Shown here: piece by piece, positions 11,281 through 22,782 of the stretch
How positions within the stretch are numbered: position 1 is the stretch's first letter
Layout: each line of letters opens with the position of its first letter
Source: Erinaceus europaeus
Taxonomy: Eukaryota > Chordata > Mammalia > Eulipotyphla > Erinaceidae
Direction of reading: 5' to 3'
NCBI RefSeq assembly: GCF_950295315.1
Contig: NW_026647189.1
Coordinates: 1-64,000 of the forward strand
DNA length: 64,000 bases
Notes under the pieces: generated by a model
Told to the model about the DNA's origin: nothing
Seen by the model: only the letters and a program-made list of their open reading frames with translations
Databases searched by the model: none
Position numbers and translations under genes: made by a program

Positions 11281-11358
<78 letters not shown>
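11170..11358 (+). repeat. (TC)n(AC)n microsatellite
   Basis: CT/TTTC runs interrupted by AAACACAC, then a pure TC run (11285-11322) and a pure AC run (11323-11358). It is not attached to an obvious SINE. Confidence 0.95.
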
Positions 11359-11361
<3 letters not shown>

Positions 11362-11442
11362 TCTGTTGCTTATTTAGCTTGCTCTGCTTTCTTCCCATGT
11401 ATGGAGGAGTATGAACTCCAAGCGTGACTAAGAATAACCTTG

Positions 11443-11730
11443 GTCAGGAGTTAGGCGGTAGTGCAGCGGGTTAAGCGCAGGTAGCGCAAAAGGCAAAGAG
11501 GAGTGTAAGGATCCCGGTTTGAGCCTCCAGCACCTCACCTGCAGGGGGTCACTTCACAGGCGATGAAGCAGGTCTGCAAGTGTCTATCTTTCTCTCCCCT
11601 TCTCTGTCTTCCCCTCCTATCTCCATTTCTCTGTGTCCTATCCAACAACGACGACATCAATAACAACAATAATAACTACAACAATAAACAAGGGCATCAA
11701 AACGGAATAAATAAATAAATATCTTTTAAA
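11443..11730 (+). mobile_element. SINE-A
   Basis: A complete copy. The head is GGAGTTAGGCGGTAGTGCAG and the ACAACGACGACATCAATAAC segment is present. It ends in AATAAATAAATAAATATC, with CCTTGGTC repeated on both sides as a probable target duplication. Confidence 0.9.
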
Positions 11731-13211
11731 AAAGAGTAACCTTGGTCCTTGGTCTCACACCATCTTATGAACTTCAGATGTACCTACCCTGTAACTCAGC
11801 ATTTCCTCCCTAGAAACTTAACTGTTCCAGTGCCACTTGAACTTCTGGTATCATATAAGCATATAATATCCTATGTTTGCATCTTTGACCTGTTGTAATG
11901 TGTTCTTTATGTTCAGTATCTGGAGAAAATTAGTTATCGTCTACATCAGTAAATACTCTGACCTTTCATACATTAAAAACATACTGATGTGTTTTGCCTT
12001 TAGTTTAATGGCTTAACATCAGTTTAAAATACTATAAAACTTCAGATATTTTGTATGTTGAAAACTCATTTACCTGTATATCACTTTGTAGCATCATGCT
12101 TTGGTAATTTGGAAACTATTAGATCATTGAGTTATATAGGTTTTGAAAATGTTGATACACCTTCTACAGTACCTAGAAATCTCACTAGTTAACATTACCA
12201 CCAATTTAATCAGAAAGTTTTAAATAATATTTTGAAAAGCTGTGAAGGTCACAGGAGTGGATACAAAATTTTCAAAATTCTGATTTCTCTTAAAAGCTCC
12301 AATTTGATTATTAGTACCAAGCACTGTGAGTTGTTTAACTGAAAGTTACAGGCTTTTTAATGAATTTATTTTGAGAAAATGTCTTATGTACAAATAACCA
12401 TACTCTGTTAGTCTCAAGCAGAAATAGAGCTCCATGGGAAAAAGTGACCCACTTACCAAAAAAAATCAGGGATTTTAGTTTTTATTCATATATTTTTAAA
12501 CCAGCACACTGCTCTGCTCTAGCTTATGGTGGTTGTAAGGGGAACTTTAGATTGTAACATAGCAAATGTAGCTTCATGTACTTTCCACTTGGTCTGTCAC
12601 TTAGAATAGTAAAAAGATGTACTCATGGGTTGAGATTTAATGAAATTAATAGTTTCAGTTGTGAATGTTTATCAAAGACTTTTTAGTGTGACCTTCATTG
12701 AGAGGACACCCTGGGTTTGCTCATAATCACTTCTGTACTCTTGCACTGCCAGAGCAATGCCAAGGAGTGAAAAGCCAATTGTCTGACCACTACTATGAAA
12801 CTGATTTGATCTTTGCATCTCTGAAAGGTGAAGGTGATTCCTAAGGGAATCCACATTTTGTAAACGGGCTCCCTGGTTCTGATGTTCATCTCTTTTCGTC
12901 ACATGGGGACCCTCACAGACTTCAGCTGCTTTGAGGGCTGTTAGCAGGACCACATTCAGAAGACCAGTTCTCACTCACTGTGAGCATGCTGGTGGAACAG
13001 ACTGAGAGCAGGACTGAGGATAATTCAGGCCCAACATATACCTGGTTTAGAGATTGCAAGGAACTTAGATGGGCCACGCAGGTGCGACAGGTGTCCCTTT
13101 CCTGGTGGCTTCAGCAGCTGGAAGATTAAGTACACATGTGTCTATAGCCAGAATGCTTGGAAACCCAGATGTGTCTCCACAGAGCATTTAATTAACGGGT
13201 ACACAATGACA
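11731..13211. other. Repeat-free unique stretch
   Basis: About 1.48 kb without any recognised SINE, L1 or simple repeat, which is unusual in this window. It is AT-rich. The only frame of note (12672-12974, minus, 100 codons) has no recognised domain. Confidence 0.6.
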
Positions 13212-13350
13212 TTCTAGTGTAGGGGTAGATAGCATAATGGTTATGCCAAGAGGCTCTCATACCGGAAGCTCCGAAGTCCCAGGTTCAATCACCCTCACCA
13301 CCATAACCTAGGGCTGAGCAGTGCTCTGGTTAAAAAAAAAAAAAAAAAAG
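13212..13350 (+). mobile_element. SINE-C with A18 tail
   Basis: The GGTTCAATCACC box and GGGCTGAGCAGTGCTCTGGT are followed by a pure A run at 13332-13349. Confidence 0.85.
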
Positions 13351-14958
13351 ACATCCTTGACTATCATGGGGTAATATGTGTGCTCAACCTGCCAGGCACT
13401 CTTGACTATCATGGGGAATACTTTGAGGAGGGCACTGGGACCATTCCAAGTTCAGGACATCTCAACATCTGCCTACCCTCTGCCTTCTCCTGGCTTGAGC
13501 TGCATGTTCCCAGAGTTATGAGCACCAGGAAGAAGACGATCTTCCTTAAAGCTGATATTTCAATCTCAGATGCTTTTTATTTTGTACACATACATTCCAT
13601 TTACCACCGCGTAATGTATGAATGCAAGTATAACAGGATGTGTAGTGACACAGGAAGGAAAAGCTCTTCCCAAACTCTCCTTTGAGACAAAGCTACTACT
13701 AATGGTTAATTTTAGTTTTCTTGATGTTTTTAGTGCACATTTATCCTTGCCTATATGGGAATGGGAATAATTTTTTCATGGTTATTCTTCCATTCTGTTT
13801 TGTTACTTCTCTCCCTTTTTGTGAGAATGGGGGATTGTAAGGATTTTACATGTCCCACTGCATTCTGTTCATTAAAGCTGTCTGTACCCAACTCTCTGAG
13901 GACATGAAAATATTAGCTGTTATCTGTTCTAGATTCTGATTTCAAACATGGAGCTGGTATATCAACCTAACAGTTTTCTGGAGATGCAGAGGAAGGAGCA
14001 AGTCTGTGGTACTTTTCCATAGGGTGTGGGTTCTGTGAGGAGAGCATCTGTCAGGCCACAGTGGTCCTAATTCACTTTCCCAATGGATTTTTCAGTGTCA
14101 TTTTTGTAGTCAAAGGGCTATCCTTGCCTTTTACAAGTAGGGCTAGCATTTGAATAAGTGATTCCCTTTATCTTGTAATTTTGTAAACCAATATTAAATA
14201 ACTAATAAAAAAAGAAAATTATTATGATCTATATCACTAACAGTAGAGAAGAAAAGTCACACCATCATATAAGTAGACACAGAAACACCATTTGATAAAA
14301 TTCATCAGAATGTCTGATCTCCGACAGGAATCTTTATTTTTCGACCACTTTTCTCCTATTTTCCCTTGCCCTGTCTCTGGTACCAATAATTTTTTATCTA
14401 TTTTTCTTTCATTTCCATCACCTCTGGAGCTTTAACACTCTGGGATGACTTTTTCAGATAGAAAGAGCAAGTTGGTGGCCACATACTGAAGTTTCCTTTA
14501 ATTCAGTGGGGCTGAGCTCAAACCTGGGTGTCACACATGACAAACAGCACAATATACAAGTGAGCTACTGCCAACCAAATCTGATCTCTTCTCCTAAGAG
14601 TCTGGTGGTGGGTGGTGGTAGTGGGGTGTGTGTGTCTTAGATTCTAAATATAAATCAGATCATGCAATCACATAGAAACCTGCTTTTATATCTAAAGCTC
14701 TGGAAGGAACTGGTATCAGAGCCAGTTTTCATTTTTGTCATCTTCAGAGGACTAGGTTGTTCCATCTGTCTTCTCCACTAAATCCCCTAGGCCCTCTGTG
14801 TCACAGTGATCCGTATTCTTGCCACAGTCCTCCAGAAGCACCACTCACCCAATTGCAGTCAGGCTTGGGTACTTCGTGCACTCCTCTGCTTCCTCTCTCC
14901 CTTTATAACCCAGCCAGAAAAAAAATAATAATACCATGTGTTTTACTTGCAACACTTC
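13351..14958. other. Mostly unrecognised DNA with old retroposon remnants
   Basis: TTGACTATCATGGGG occurs twice (about 13357 and 13403). 14160-14215 (TTTTGTAAACCAATATTAAA and ATAAAAAAAG) looks like a PAR-type 3' end. 14430-14580 resembles a decayed reverse tRNA-SINE. Confidence 0.45.
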
Positions 14959-14959
14959 T

Positions 14960-15225
14960 CACTTCCAGTTTCTTTTTAAAAATTAATTTTATAAAATTAT
15001 ATGTCAACAGTGGTTTAAATCCACACCATGCCTACCACCAGAGTTCTGAATCTTCAGTCTCTTCACTGCAATCCACTATAGTTCCCCTAAGGTTGTAGAA
15101 ACGCGCTAACCATCATCTCTACAACTATCTGTCTCCATTTATACATGATTTCCCCCATTTTCTCCTGATTCAAATCTCTGTTCCTCTCCAAGCCATTCAT
15201 GGCAAAATAACTACCTCCATATGCC
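14960..15225 (-). mobile_element. L1 3' UTR fragment
   Basis: CACACCATGCCTACCACCAG and GTTCTGAATC parallel the L1 3' UTR at 5690-5760 in the same orientation. Confidence 0.6.
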
Positions 15226-15249
15226 CCTCTCCTTTTCCTTATTTCTCTC

Positions 15250-15560
15250 TGGGTGCTGATGGAGATGGAGTTCAGAATCCTCTTATCTTCATCTTACCAC
15301 TTCTTCCCCACCGGGAGTACAGATCAGGCTTGTTTTTGGGGTGCAGAAGGTAGGGGTTCTGGCTTCTGTAATTGCTTCTCTGCTGAACACAGTCACTGAC
15401 AGGTCGATCCGTACTCCCAGCCTGTACCTATCTTTCCATAGTGGACCAGAGCTCTGGAGGTGGGAGCATCCAGTACACATTGGTGAGGTCGTCTGCCCAG
15501 AGAAGTCAGGATGAAGTCATGGTAGCATCTGTAACTTGGTATCTGGAAGGTGGCGTGACC
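15250..15560 (-). mobile_element. PAR retroposon, reverse
   Basis: GGTTCTGGCTTCTGTAATTG..CTTCTCTGCTGAACA and GGTCGATCCGTACTCCCAG are the reverse of the PAR motifs. This copy faces the one at 15740-16115. Confidence 0.75.
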
Positions 15561-15739
15561 TAAATTGAGACAAACTAGTTATTGAACAGGAACCAAAAAG
15601 GTAGGATTAGAGCAGATGAGATTAGGGATTTTAGGGTAGAATAAAGCTAGGAAAACCATTTTAGGCATGTTCTGGGGGCACACAACTACGGTAGTTTTGC
15701 TTGAGTTTGATAGCTAGCCTGAAGTTAGAATGAATATTG

Positions 15740-16115
15740 TCTGAAAGAATGGTGTCAGGTTCCGGATGACAGCATGATGTCGACCAGACTTCCCTGGACT
15801 GAAGGAAGACCCCACCAATGTGTCCTGGAGCCCGCTTCCCCAGAGACCCACCCTACTAGGGAAAGAGAGAGGCAGACTGGGAGTATGGATCCACTAGTCA
15901 ATGCCCATGTTCAGCAGGGAAGCAGTTACAGAAGCCAGACCTTCCACCTTCTGCACCCCATAGTGACCCTGAGTCCATATTCCCAGAGGGATAGAGAATG
16001 GGAAAGCTATCAGGGGAGGGAATGAGATATGGAGATTGGGTGGTGGGAATTGTGTGGAGTTGTACCCCTCCTATCCTAAGATTTTGTTTATGTCTCCCTT
16101 TCTTAAATTAAAAAA
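15740..16115 (+). mobile_element. PAR retroposon, forward
   Basis: It has ACCAGACTTCCCTGGAC, GAAGCAGTTACAGAAGCC, ATTCCCAGAGGGATAGAG, GGGAATTGTGTGGAGTTG and an AAAAAAAAGCAAATAAAAAAG end. The pair 15250/15740 forms an inverted arrangement. Confidence 0.82.
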
Positions 16116-16616
16116 AAGCAAATAAAAAAGAAGAAATCCCAGAAAAAAATGGTGTCAGAGTAGAGAAAAGGGGTAAAAAGTTGGATTAAGGCAAATGATG
16201 GATAAAATGAACTATCTCCATCCATCTGACTGAGGGCCCATACATATTTGTACTTATACTTTATATTTACATTTATACTTATATTTATAATATAATTATA
16301 TTTATATTTAGCACCAGAACCTGTGTAACCTCTAAGTCCCTATTGGTCTGAGCTCACAGCTCATGGTCACAGCTGGGAACATTGCAGGCTGCACTCACCT
16401 CAGGACACAGTGTTTTTTGAGTGGCAGGGCAGGATACCCCAGCCTCCCTTCAGAGACTGGGGCTATCCCTACAGTCACTGCTTTATGGTGAAGACAAGGT
16501 CATAGGAGGGCCGACAAGATGCCCTTCTTGATGGATTTTTTCCAGGGGCTGGGCTCCAGTGCACTGTGGTGGAGGCCGCAACCCCCGAGGGACTTGCTCC
16601 CGGGGCCCTCCCTGGT
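16116..16616. other. AT-rich then GC-rich transition
   Basis: 16240-16310 is a TTTATAYTTATA-like low-complexity tract. From 16380 the base composition rises towards the GC-rich tandem block. No gene was recognised. Confidence 0.5.
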
Positions 16617-17683
16617 CCCCATGTCCCCACTTGCCCCGCGGGTCCCAGCGCAGCAGTTGTCTGTTTGGAGGGACTGGGGGGGTGGGGTGAAAGAGGGCGG
16701 GCCAGGGGCCTGGGCTGGGGCGCGTGGTGTGACGCAACAGGGGCTGAGCGCCCCCCTAGGCGTGCAGGGGGCTGCCCCTCCGGGTGGAGCAAGCACTGGC
16801 CGCCCCCCAGTGCGCAGGTGCCTCCCTGGGCGCTGAGTGCGTAGGCGCCAACCGATGGCAGGACTGAAACCTGGCTAGAGCCGGGTCAGAGTGTGCGGCG
16901 GCAGCAGTAGAGGCAGCCCTGGACGAACAGGAACCCTGACTGACTGACCAACGGAGGCTCGAGGCAATGGGACTACGGCGCCCGCCTAGGGGCCCGCTTG
17001 CCATGTGGCCTGGCACCTGCTAAGTGCCCGGAGCCAGTGACGCTCTCTGGGACCCACCGGAAAGGAGAGGTGTGGGGTCGCTGGTGCGGGGTGGCCTTGG
17101 CTGTGGCGACCGGGGTGTGGGGAAGGCGTGCGCCAGCAGGGGGTGGCCGACGCCCTGCTCTCCAAGAGTGAGTGAGCACGCTGGGCTTTTTTAGGGGTGG
17201 TTGCTAAGCAAGGCGCTACCTAGCGCAGGATTTTGTAACCAAGCCTCCCCTGGCAGCTGCTGTCACCGCTCGCGCCCCTTTGCTCTCTTGCTGGAGAAAT
17301 AATGATGTGATGAGCACAGCCCTGCGTGCCTAGGCCAGGGTGCAGCGGGTGCGGCCAGGTGGGCTGGCTGGGGTGTGTGTGTAGGGGGGCCGCTGCCCAC
17401 CGCCTCGCCCCACCCACCCGCGCTGCTCCAGGGGTGTCGGGACGAATTAGACTTGGGGAGCCTAAAGGAGAGAAGAGTTGCAAGAGGTGGGGAGGGGGTG
17501 GCGAGCTCTGGCAAGGTGGCAAGCAGAAGGGACCTGCCTGCAGTGGCCCAGGAAACTCTGGGCTAGTCCTGGATGGGGGACCCCACCAGCCTGTCGCTCT
17601 CTGTGAAGGTCTTGGGATTTGGAATCCATGATTTATCAGCGGTGGCAATCTTGTATGGATTAATAGGGCCATTGCCAGCAGAA
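16617..17683. repeat. GC-rich tandem block, unit 1
   Basis: This is a GC-rich unit with many CpGs. It begins with the CCCCATGTCCC / TTGCCCCGCGGGTCCC region and ends with GAATCCATGATTTATCAGCG and an A-rich flank. It is repeated head to tail in 17684-19280 but lacks the 500-base segment found at 18110-18625 of unit 2. No gene was recognised. It could be a CpG-island-like promoter or a GC-rich repeat. Confidence 0.8.
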
Positions 17684-19280
17684 CCCCATGTCCCACCTTG
17701 CCCCGCGGGTCCCTGCGCAGCAGTTGTCTGTTTGGAGGGACTGGGGGGGGGTGAAGAAGGGCGGGCCAGGGGCCTGGGCTGGGGCGCGTGGTGCGAGGCA
17801 CTAGGGGCTGAGCGCCACCCTAGGCGTGCAGGGGGCTGGCCCCTCCGGGTGGAGCCCGAACCAGCCGCCCCCCAGTGCGCAGGTGCCTCCCTGGGCGCTG
17901 AGTGCGCAGGCGCCAACTGCTGGCAGGAAGGAAACCGGGCTAGAGCCAGTCAGAGTGCGCGGCGGCAGAGGCTGAGGCAGCGCTGGACCTACAGGAACCC
18001 TGACTGACTGACTGACCAACAGAGCCTTGAGTCTTGGAGGCAACGGGACTACGGCGGCCAACTAGGGGCCCGCTAGCCATGTGGCCCGGCACCTGCTGAG
18101 CTTGGAGCACTCCGCGCTGAGGAAGGTGCGACTGTGGGGCCGGGTTGGTCGGGCTCGGGCGCCATCGGGGGGGAGGGGGGTGTCGGGTGGCGGGGTAGGG
18201 TCCCCGCGGAGCGCGCGGGTGTGGGCGGGGGACCCTGCGCGAGACTGCGTGGGGGCGGGAGCACGTAGGTCCTTGCTCCCCAGCCAGAGCGAGGTCCCCC
18301 GGCACCTGTGCGTGGGACCCCGAGTTGGCAGCGTGGCCCCGCGCCCCAGCGGCACTGAGTGCCCGGAGCCAGCGCGCGCGTCCTGCACTGTTGCTGGTCC
18401 CTGGGTCCCGGGCTCTGGGGTGCAAGGCGGGCGCCGCGGAGGTGCGACGGTCCCTCTTCAGCCCTGTGAGCCCAGTAGCTGGGAGACCCATGGAGGGGCT
18501 GACCAGCGAGAGGGCTACATGCTGACTGGGACTCCGGTTCTGGCGCCTGAGGGGCAGCCACCGTGGTGGTGGTGGGGCAGGCGGCACATCGCACCCCCCC
18601 CACACCTCCTTGGTCAATTCCATGTGGTGACGCTCTCTGGGACCCGCGGGAAAGGAGAGGTGTGGGGTCGCTGGTGCGGGTTGGCCTTGGCTGTGGCGAC
18701 TGGGGTGGAGGGGGAAGGCTTGCGCCAGCAGGGGTGGCCAAAGCCCTGCCCTCCAAGAGCAAGTGAGCCCGCTGGGCTTTTTTAGGGGTGGTTGCTAAGT
18801 GAAGACCTACCTGGCACAGGATTTTGTAACCAAGCCTCCCCTGGCAGCTGCTGTCACCTCTCGCGCCCCTTTGCTCTCTTGTGGGAGAAATAATGATGTG
18901 ATGAGCACAGCCCTGCGTGCAGAGGCCAGGGGGCGGCGGGTGCGGCCAGGTGGGTTGGCTGGGGTGTGTGTGTAGGGGGGCCGCTGCCCACCGCCTCGCC
19001 CTACCCACCCGCGCTGCGCCAGGGGTGTCAGGACGAATTAGACTTGGGAAGCCTAAAGGAGAGAAGAGTTGCAAGAGGTGGGGAGGGGGTGGCGAGCTCT
19101 GGCGAGGTGGCAAGCAGAGGGGACCTGCCTGCAGTGGCCCAGGAAACTCTGGGCTCCTCCTGGATGGGGGACCCCACCAGCCTGTCGCTCTCGGTGAAGG
19201 TGTTGGGATTCGGAATCCATGATTTATCAGCGGTGGCAATCTTGTATGGATTAACAATACGGCCATTGCCTGCAGAACCG
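17684..19280. repeat. GC-rich tandem block, unit 2
   Basis: This is the second, longer unit. It shares both ends with unit 1 and includes an extra part (18110-18625) whose right portion, from the GCGCCGCGGAGGTGCGACGG region, reappears at 34330. Overlapping long reading frames occur on both strands, as expected of stop-poor GC-rich DNA. None has a recognisable domain and none is shared in frame between the two units. Confidence 0.8.
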
Positions 19281-20711
19281 TCTTCAGTGTTGATTGATTC
19301 TGCCTGGGCTGCCTTAGGGAGATTGAAGTGCTATAGCCTCTCCATCACCTTTGGCTGGAGTGCTTGGGGGAGGCCACCTCACCTGCCACTGGACTGGGGG
19401 TGGGAGGGGTTGCCGGCTGGGGGACTTATCTGTTCTCACCCAGTCATCAATTTGGGGGCGGGGAGGCCTGTGCCTCTGATTGACACTCAGGGACTTTAGT
19501 CTCCTAAGTCTTGAAGACTCCTCTCAGCACAATCTGAGAGTGTCCCTGTGGCACATTCAGAGATTCCAAAGCCCAGTTAGCAACAAACCCCCTTTTAGCT
19601 CCACTTTCACCCCTGGGAGTGACACGTTTAGATTTGAGGTTGAGTTGCATTACAACACAATTTTCAGTTTACCTGCTTTATTTTCCTGGTGAAAGAAAGG
19701 TAATAGGTAACCAAGGCATAAAAAAAGGTAAAATAATAAAAAACATGCTAATTTTTGGCAGGTCAAGTTGTTACTCTGGGTTTTCAAAAAATGTCATTAA
19801 TCAGAATTTTCCAGTAGCCAAATTGTCTTGTACAGGTGACTCAGATTTTGACTCTAATAATACTTGTAGAGTGTGCACCATTTCCTTTAGATGGGGTGAC
19901 TTTTTCATTGCCTGCAAGAGAACAAATGAGAATTATTTTGTACTCCACATCTGGCATTATGGCTAGTAGGATTCAGGGTGTATGGTGTACGTGGGTACAT
20001 TTGGACTGAGAGGTAGGGCCTTGCAGGCCTGCAGGGACAGGAACAGGAACTACACACACCAAAGACACTATCTTCTCCACCAACATTTAGAGTCAATTTA
20101 TCCCCTGTCAATTTGTCCCCAGTAGTTCAGCAGACCTGAGGGTTCTTCTCAGTAAAAGTTGTTCAAGGGAACTGGACTTTATACATGCAAATCGCTCAGT
20201 TCCCTTTATTAACTCTTTCCTCCATGTTTCTCTGTTCTTGGTTAAGAGTTCATATAAGCCACAGATGTCATCGATGTCACTTGTCATGTCAAACTTGTGT
20301 ATTGCACTTGAGACTAAATGGTAACTTGAGTGAGCAAAATGAGTACTATGTCCAGTAACCCAAGCAGATGAAATAAAGGTTCTCAGTTCAGCATTCTAAG
20401 TCATTGTTTCAAACTCTTAATCATTTATTCCTCCTTCTTCGAAAGAACTTTGCACTTATAGTATAATTATCCTAAGTGGTACTCTTTGAGACAAAAATAA
20501 ACATGTATTCTACTTTCCAATATTTCTGAATGTTATAGGTTACTTGTGGTGGAAATGAAATTTAACATGTAAAACCCTTCTATAGAAGTCGGATTACATT
20601 GGTATTTCTCCCCTTTGACATATATATCCTGTAGCTCTCTGTTTTAAAATGGTATAAGTTACAAAATAAATAATAGCAATTAATAATAATACTCAATATA
20701 AAAAGTCCTTT
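19281..20711. other. Unique DNA, no gene recognised
   Basis: It starts GC-rich, then becomes AT-rich from about 19500. There are no SINEs for 1.4 kb. Frames of 115 codons or fewer have no recognised domain. Confidence 0.5.
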
Positions 20712-20899
20712 GGGGGGCCGGCAGTAGTGCTTCAGGTTAAGCATACATAGTACGAAGTGCAAGGACCTGTGAAAGTATCCCAGTTCATGCCCCAGCTCCC
20801 TACCTACAGGGGAGTTGCTTCACAGGTAGTGAACCAGGTCTGCAGTCATCTCTTTCTCTTCCCCTATCTTCCCTTCCTCTCTCAGTTTCACTCTGTCCT
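20712..20899 (+). mobile_element. SINE-A split by a nested insertion
   Basis: The SINE-A runs to TTCACTCTGTCCT (20887-20899). It resumes at 21395 with the same 13 bases, followed by ATCCTATAAAAAAAG. Confidence 0.9.
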
Positions 20900-21394
20900 G
20901 GGACCAGATGGTGGCACACCTGGTTGAGTGCACATGTCACAATGTGCAAGGACCCAGGTTCGAGCCTGGTCCCCACCTGCAGGGGGAAAGCTTCACAAGT
21001 GTTGAAGCAGGGCTGCAGGTATCTCTCTGTCTCTCTCCCTCCCTGTCACCCTCTTCCCTCTTGATTTCTGGCTGTCTCTATCCAATAAATAAATCAATAA
21101 AGATCAAAAAGGGAGTTGGGTGGTAACGCAGCGTGTTAAGCACATGTGGCGCAAAGTGCAAGGACTGGCATAAGAATCCCGGTTCGAGTCCCTGGCTCCT
21201 AACCTGAAGAGGAGTCACTTCACAAGTGGTGAAGCAGGTCTGCAGGTGTCTCTTTTTCTCTTCCCCCTCTCTGTCTTCCCCTTCTCTCACCATATTTGTC
21301 TGTCCTATCTAACAACGATGACATCAATAACAACAATAATAAAAACCAACAAGGGCAACAAAAAGGAAAAATAAATATTAAAAAAAGAAAAAAA
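20900..21394 (+). mobile_element. Nested SINE-B plus SINE-A
   Basis: SINE-B (20900-21112) is followed directly by a complete SINE-A (21113-21394). The whole is flanked by the TTCACTCTGTCCT target duplication. The SINE-A probably inserted in the A-rich tail of SINE-B. Confidence 0.9.
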
Positions 21395-21624
21395 TTCACT
21401 CTGTCCTATCCTATAAAAAAAGTGCTTTGCAGAATTTAAATACATTGTATTCCAGGTACTTAGAACCTGACCAGTTTTGAAAGTAAAGTATTATAATGGG
21501 GCTTTTCATTTATTGTTAGAGGATCTGTTATTGCTCTTAACAGAGTATCTTTCATGAAATGCACATAGGGTGCAGAGATGCCTTGATGCTTTTGTTATTT
21601 AAAACAACATATTGAGGTGACAAC

Positions 21625-21835
21625 TAGGAGATAGCTCACTTAGTAGAGCACACACTTTGCCATGCTAAGTATTCATAGGAGCACAATGCAGTGGGGAAAC
21701 TCCATGAGTGGTAAAGTAGTGCTGTGGTGTTTCTCCTCACTCTCTCCCCCTCTCTCTTTCTGTCTCTTTTCTCACTCACTCTCTCTACCACTTTCTATAT
21801 TCCATCCTCTGTATGAAAAAAAAAGAGAAAATAGT
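21625..21835 (+). mobile_element. Old tRNA-derived SINE
   Basis: The head is CTAGGAGATAGCTCACTTAG, followed by a SINE-B-like GTGGTAAAGTAGTGCTGTGG body and an A8 tail. It may be a hybrid of C and B. Confidence 0.6.
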
Positions 21836-22139
21836 CTACTTGGAGTGGTTGATTGTTGCAGACACTGGTGGCAAAAAAGTAAGTATATAATAATGATTTA
21901 AGAAAACATGGAAGTCATAGTTTCTCAGTTGCCCAAGTTATTGAATAATAGGCACTTTGACTACAGATTTTAAAGGAGTGTTAATTAAGTATATTATATT
22001 GACACACAGAATAGATATGCCCTGGTCTTTCACTGGACACAATAAAAATAACTATGCCTTTGTGCCTTGGGCAGAAGGGAGTCTTGTGTCAGCACTGCCA
22101 GTACATTGGTTATGAAGAGTTGTATTCAGGAAGTCAGTC

Positions 22140-22615
22140 GTAAGGACAAGATGAGTCAGTGAGCAGCACATATACCTTACCATGAGTTTTAGTCTTGGCA
22201 CCACATGGGAGTCCCATGGATAGCACTGGGGTAGCTCCCCTGATGAGGCAGAATGATGATGTGATACTCCTCTTCTCTCCTGTCCCCCAGATAGTGAAGA
22301 AAGAAAAAGGGCCAAAGAGGTCTCTCAGTAGTGTTATCTGCCACGCATGAAGCCATAAATTGATGTTGCATATGTACAAGGCTCAGAGCTCATTTCTGGC
22401 ACTACATTAAAACAAACAAATAAGCAGGAAATCAGCAAGCAGAGTGTTCTTGTGCAGTTAAATCACTTGTAAGGACTGACAAAGTTGCTCACTTGAATAA
22501 TGCAGAGCTTTCCCACATGTGTGACCCAAGTATGAGCCCGGCCCCCATAGCATTGAAGAAAGCCTCAGTTCTCCGGTCTCTCTCACTCTTTCTACTTCTG
22601 CCCATTAAAAAGAAA
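22140..22615 (+). mobile_element. Cluster of decayed SINE-C-like copies
   Basis: There are three tRNA-like stretches, near 22150, 22310 and 22465, with GAGTCAGTGAGCAGCACA, CTCTCAGTAGTGTTAT and GTTGCTCACTTGAATAATG heads. Assignment is uncertain because of divergence. Confidence 0.5.
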
Positions 22616-22720
22616 AGTTATTCTTCATCCACCATAGTTTTACTTAATGCTGTTTTTATCAAACAGTCCATTCCAGAAGACTGGCATTTTCTTTGTCTGG
22701 GCTCCGGAGTGTATAAGATG

Positions 22721-22721
<1 letters not shown>

Positions 22722-22782
<61 letters not shown>
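22722..22782 (+). repeat. (TG)n microsatellite
   Basis: About 28 TG units, nearly pure and not linked to a SINE. Confidence 0.95.

Noticed and set aside
11443..11520. tRNA genes
   Set aside because: The tRNA-like A and B boxes belong to SINE heads. I found no complete cloverleaf outside them.
18073..19266. 397-codon minus-strand frame in the GC-rich block, and the 227-codon frame at 17940-18623
   Set aside because: GC-rich DNA has few stops. Frames are open on both strands at once, have no recognisable domain, are Pro/Arg/Gly-rich, and are not kept in frame in the tandem partner.
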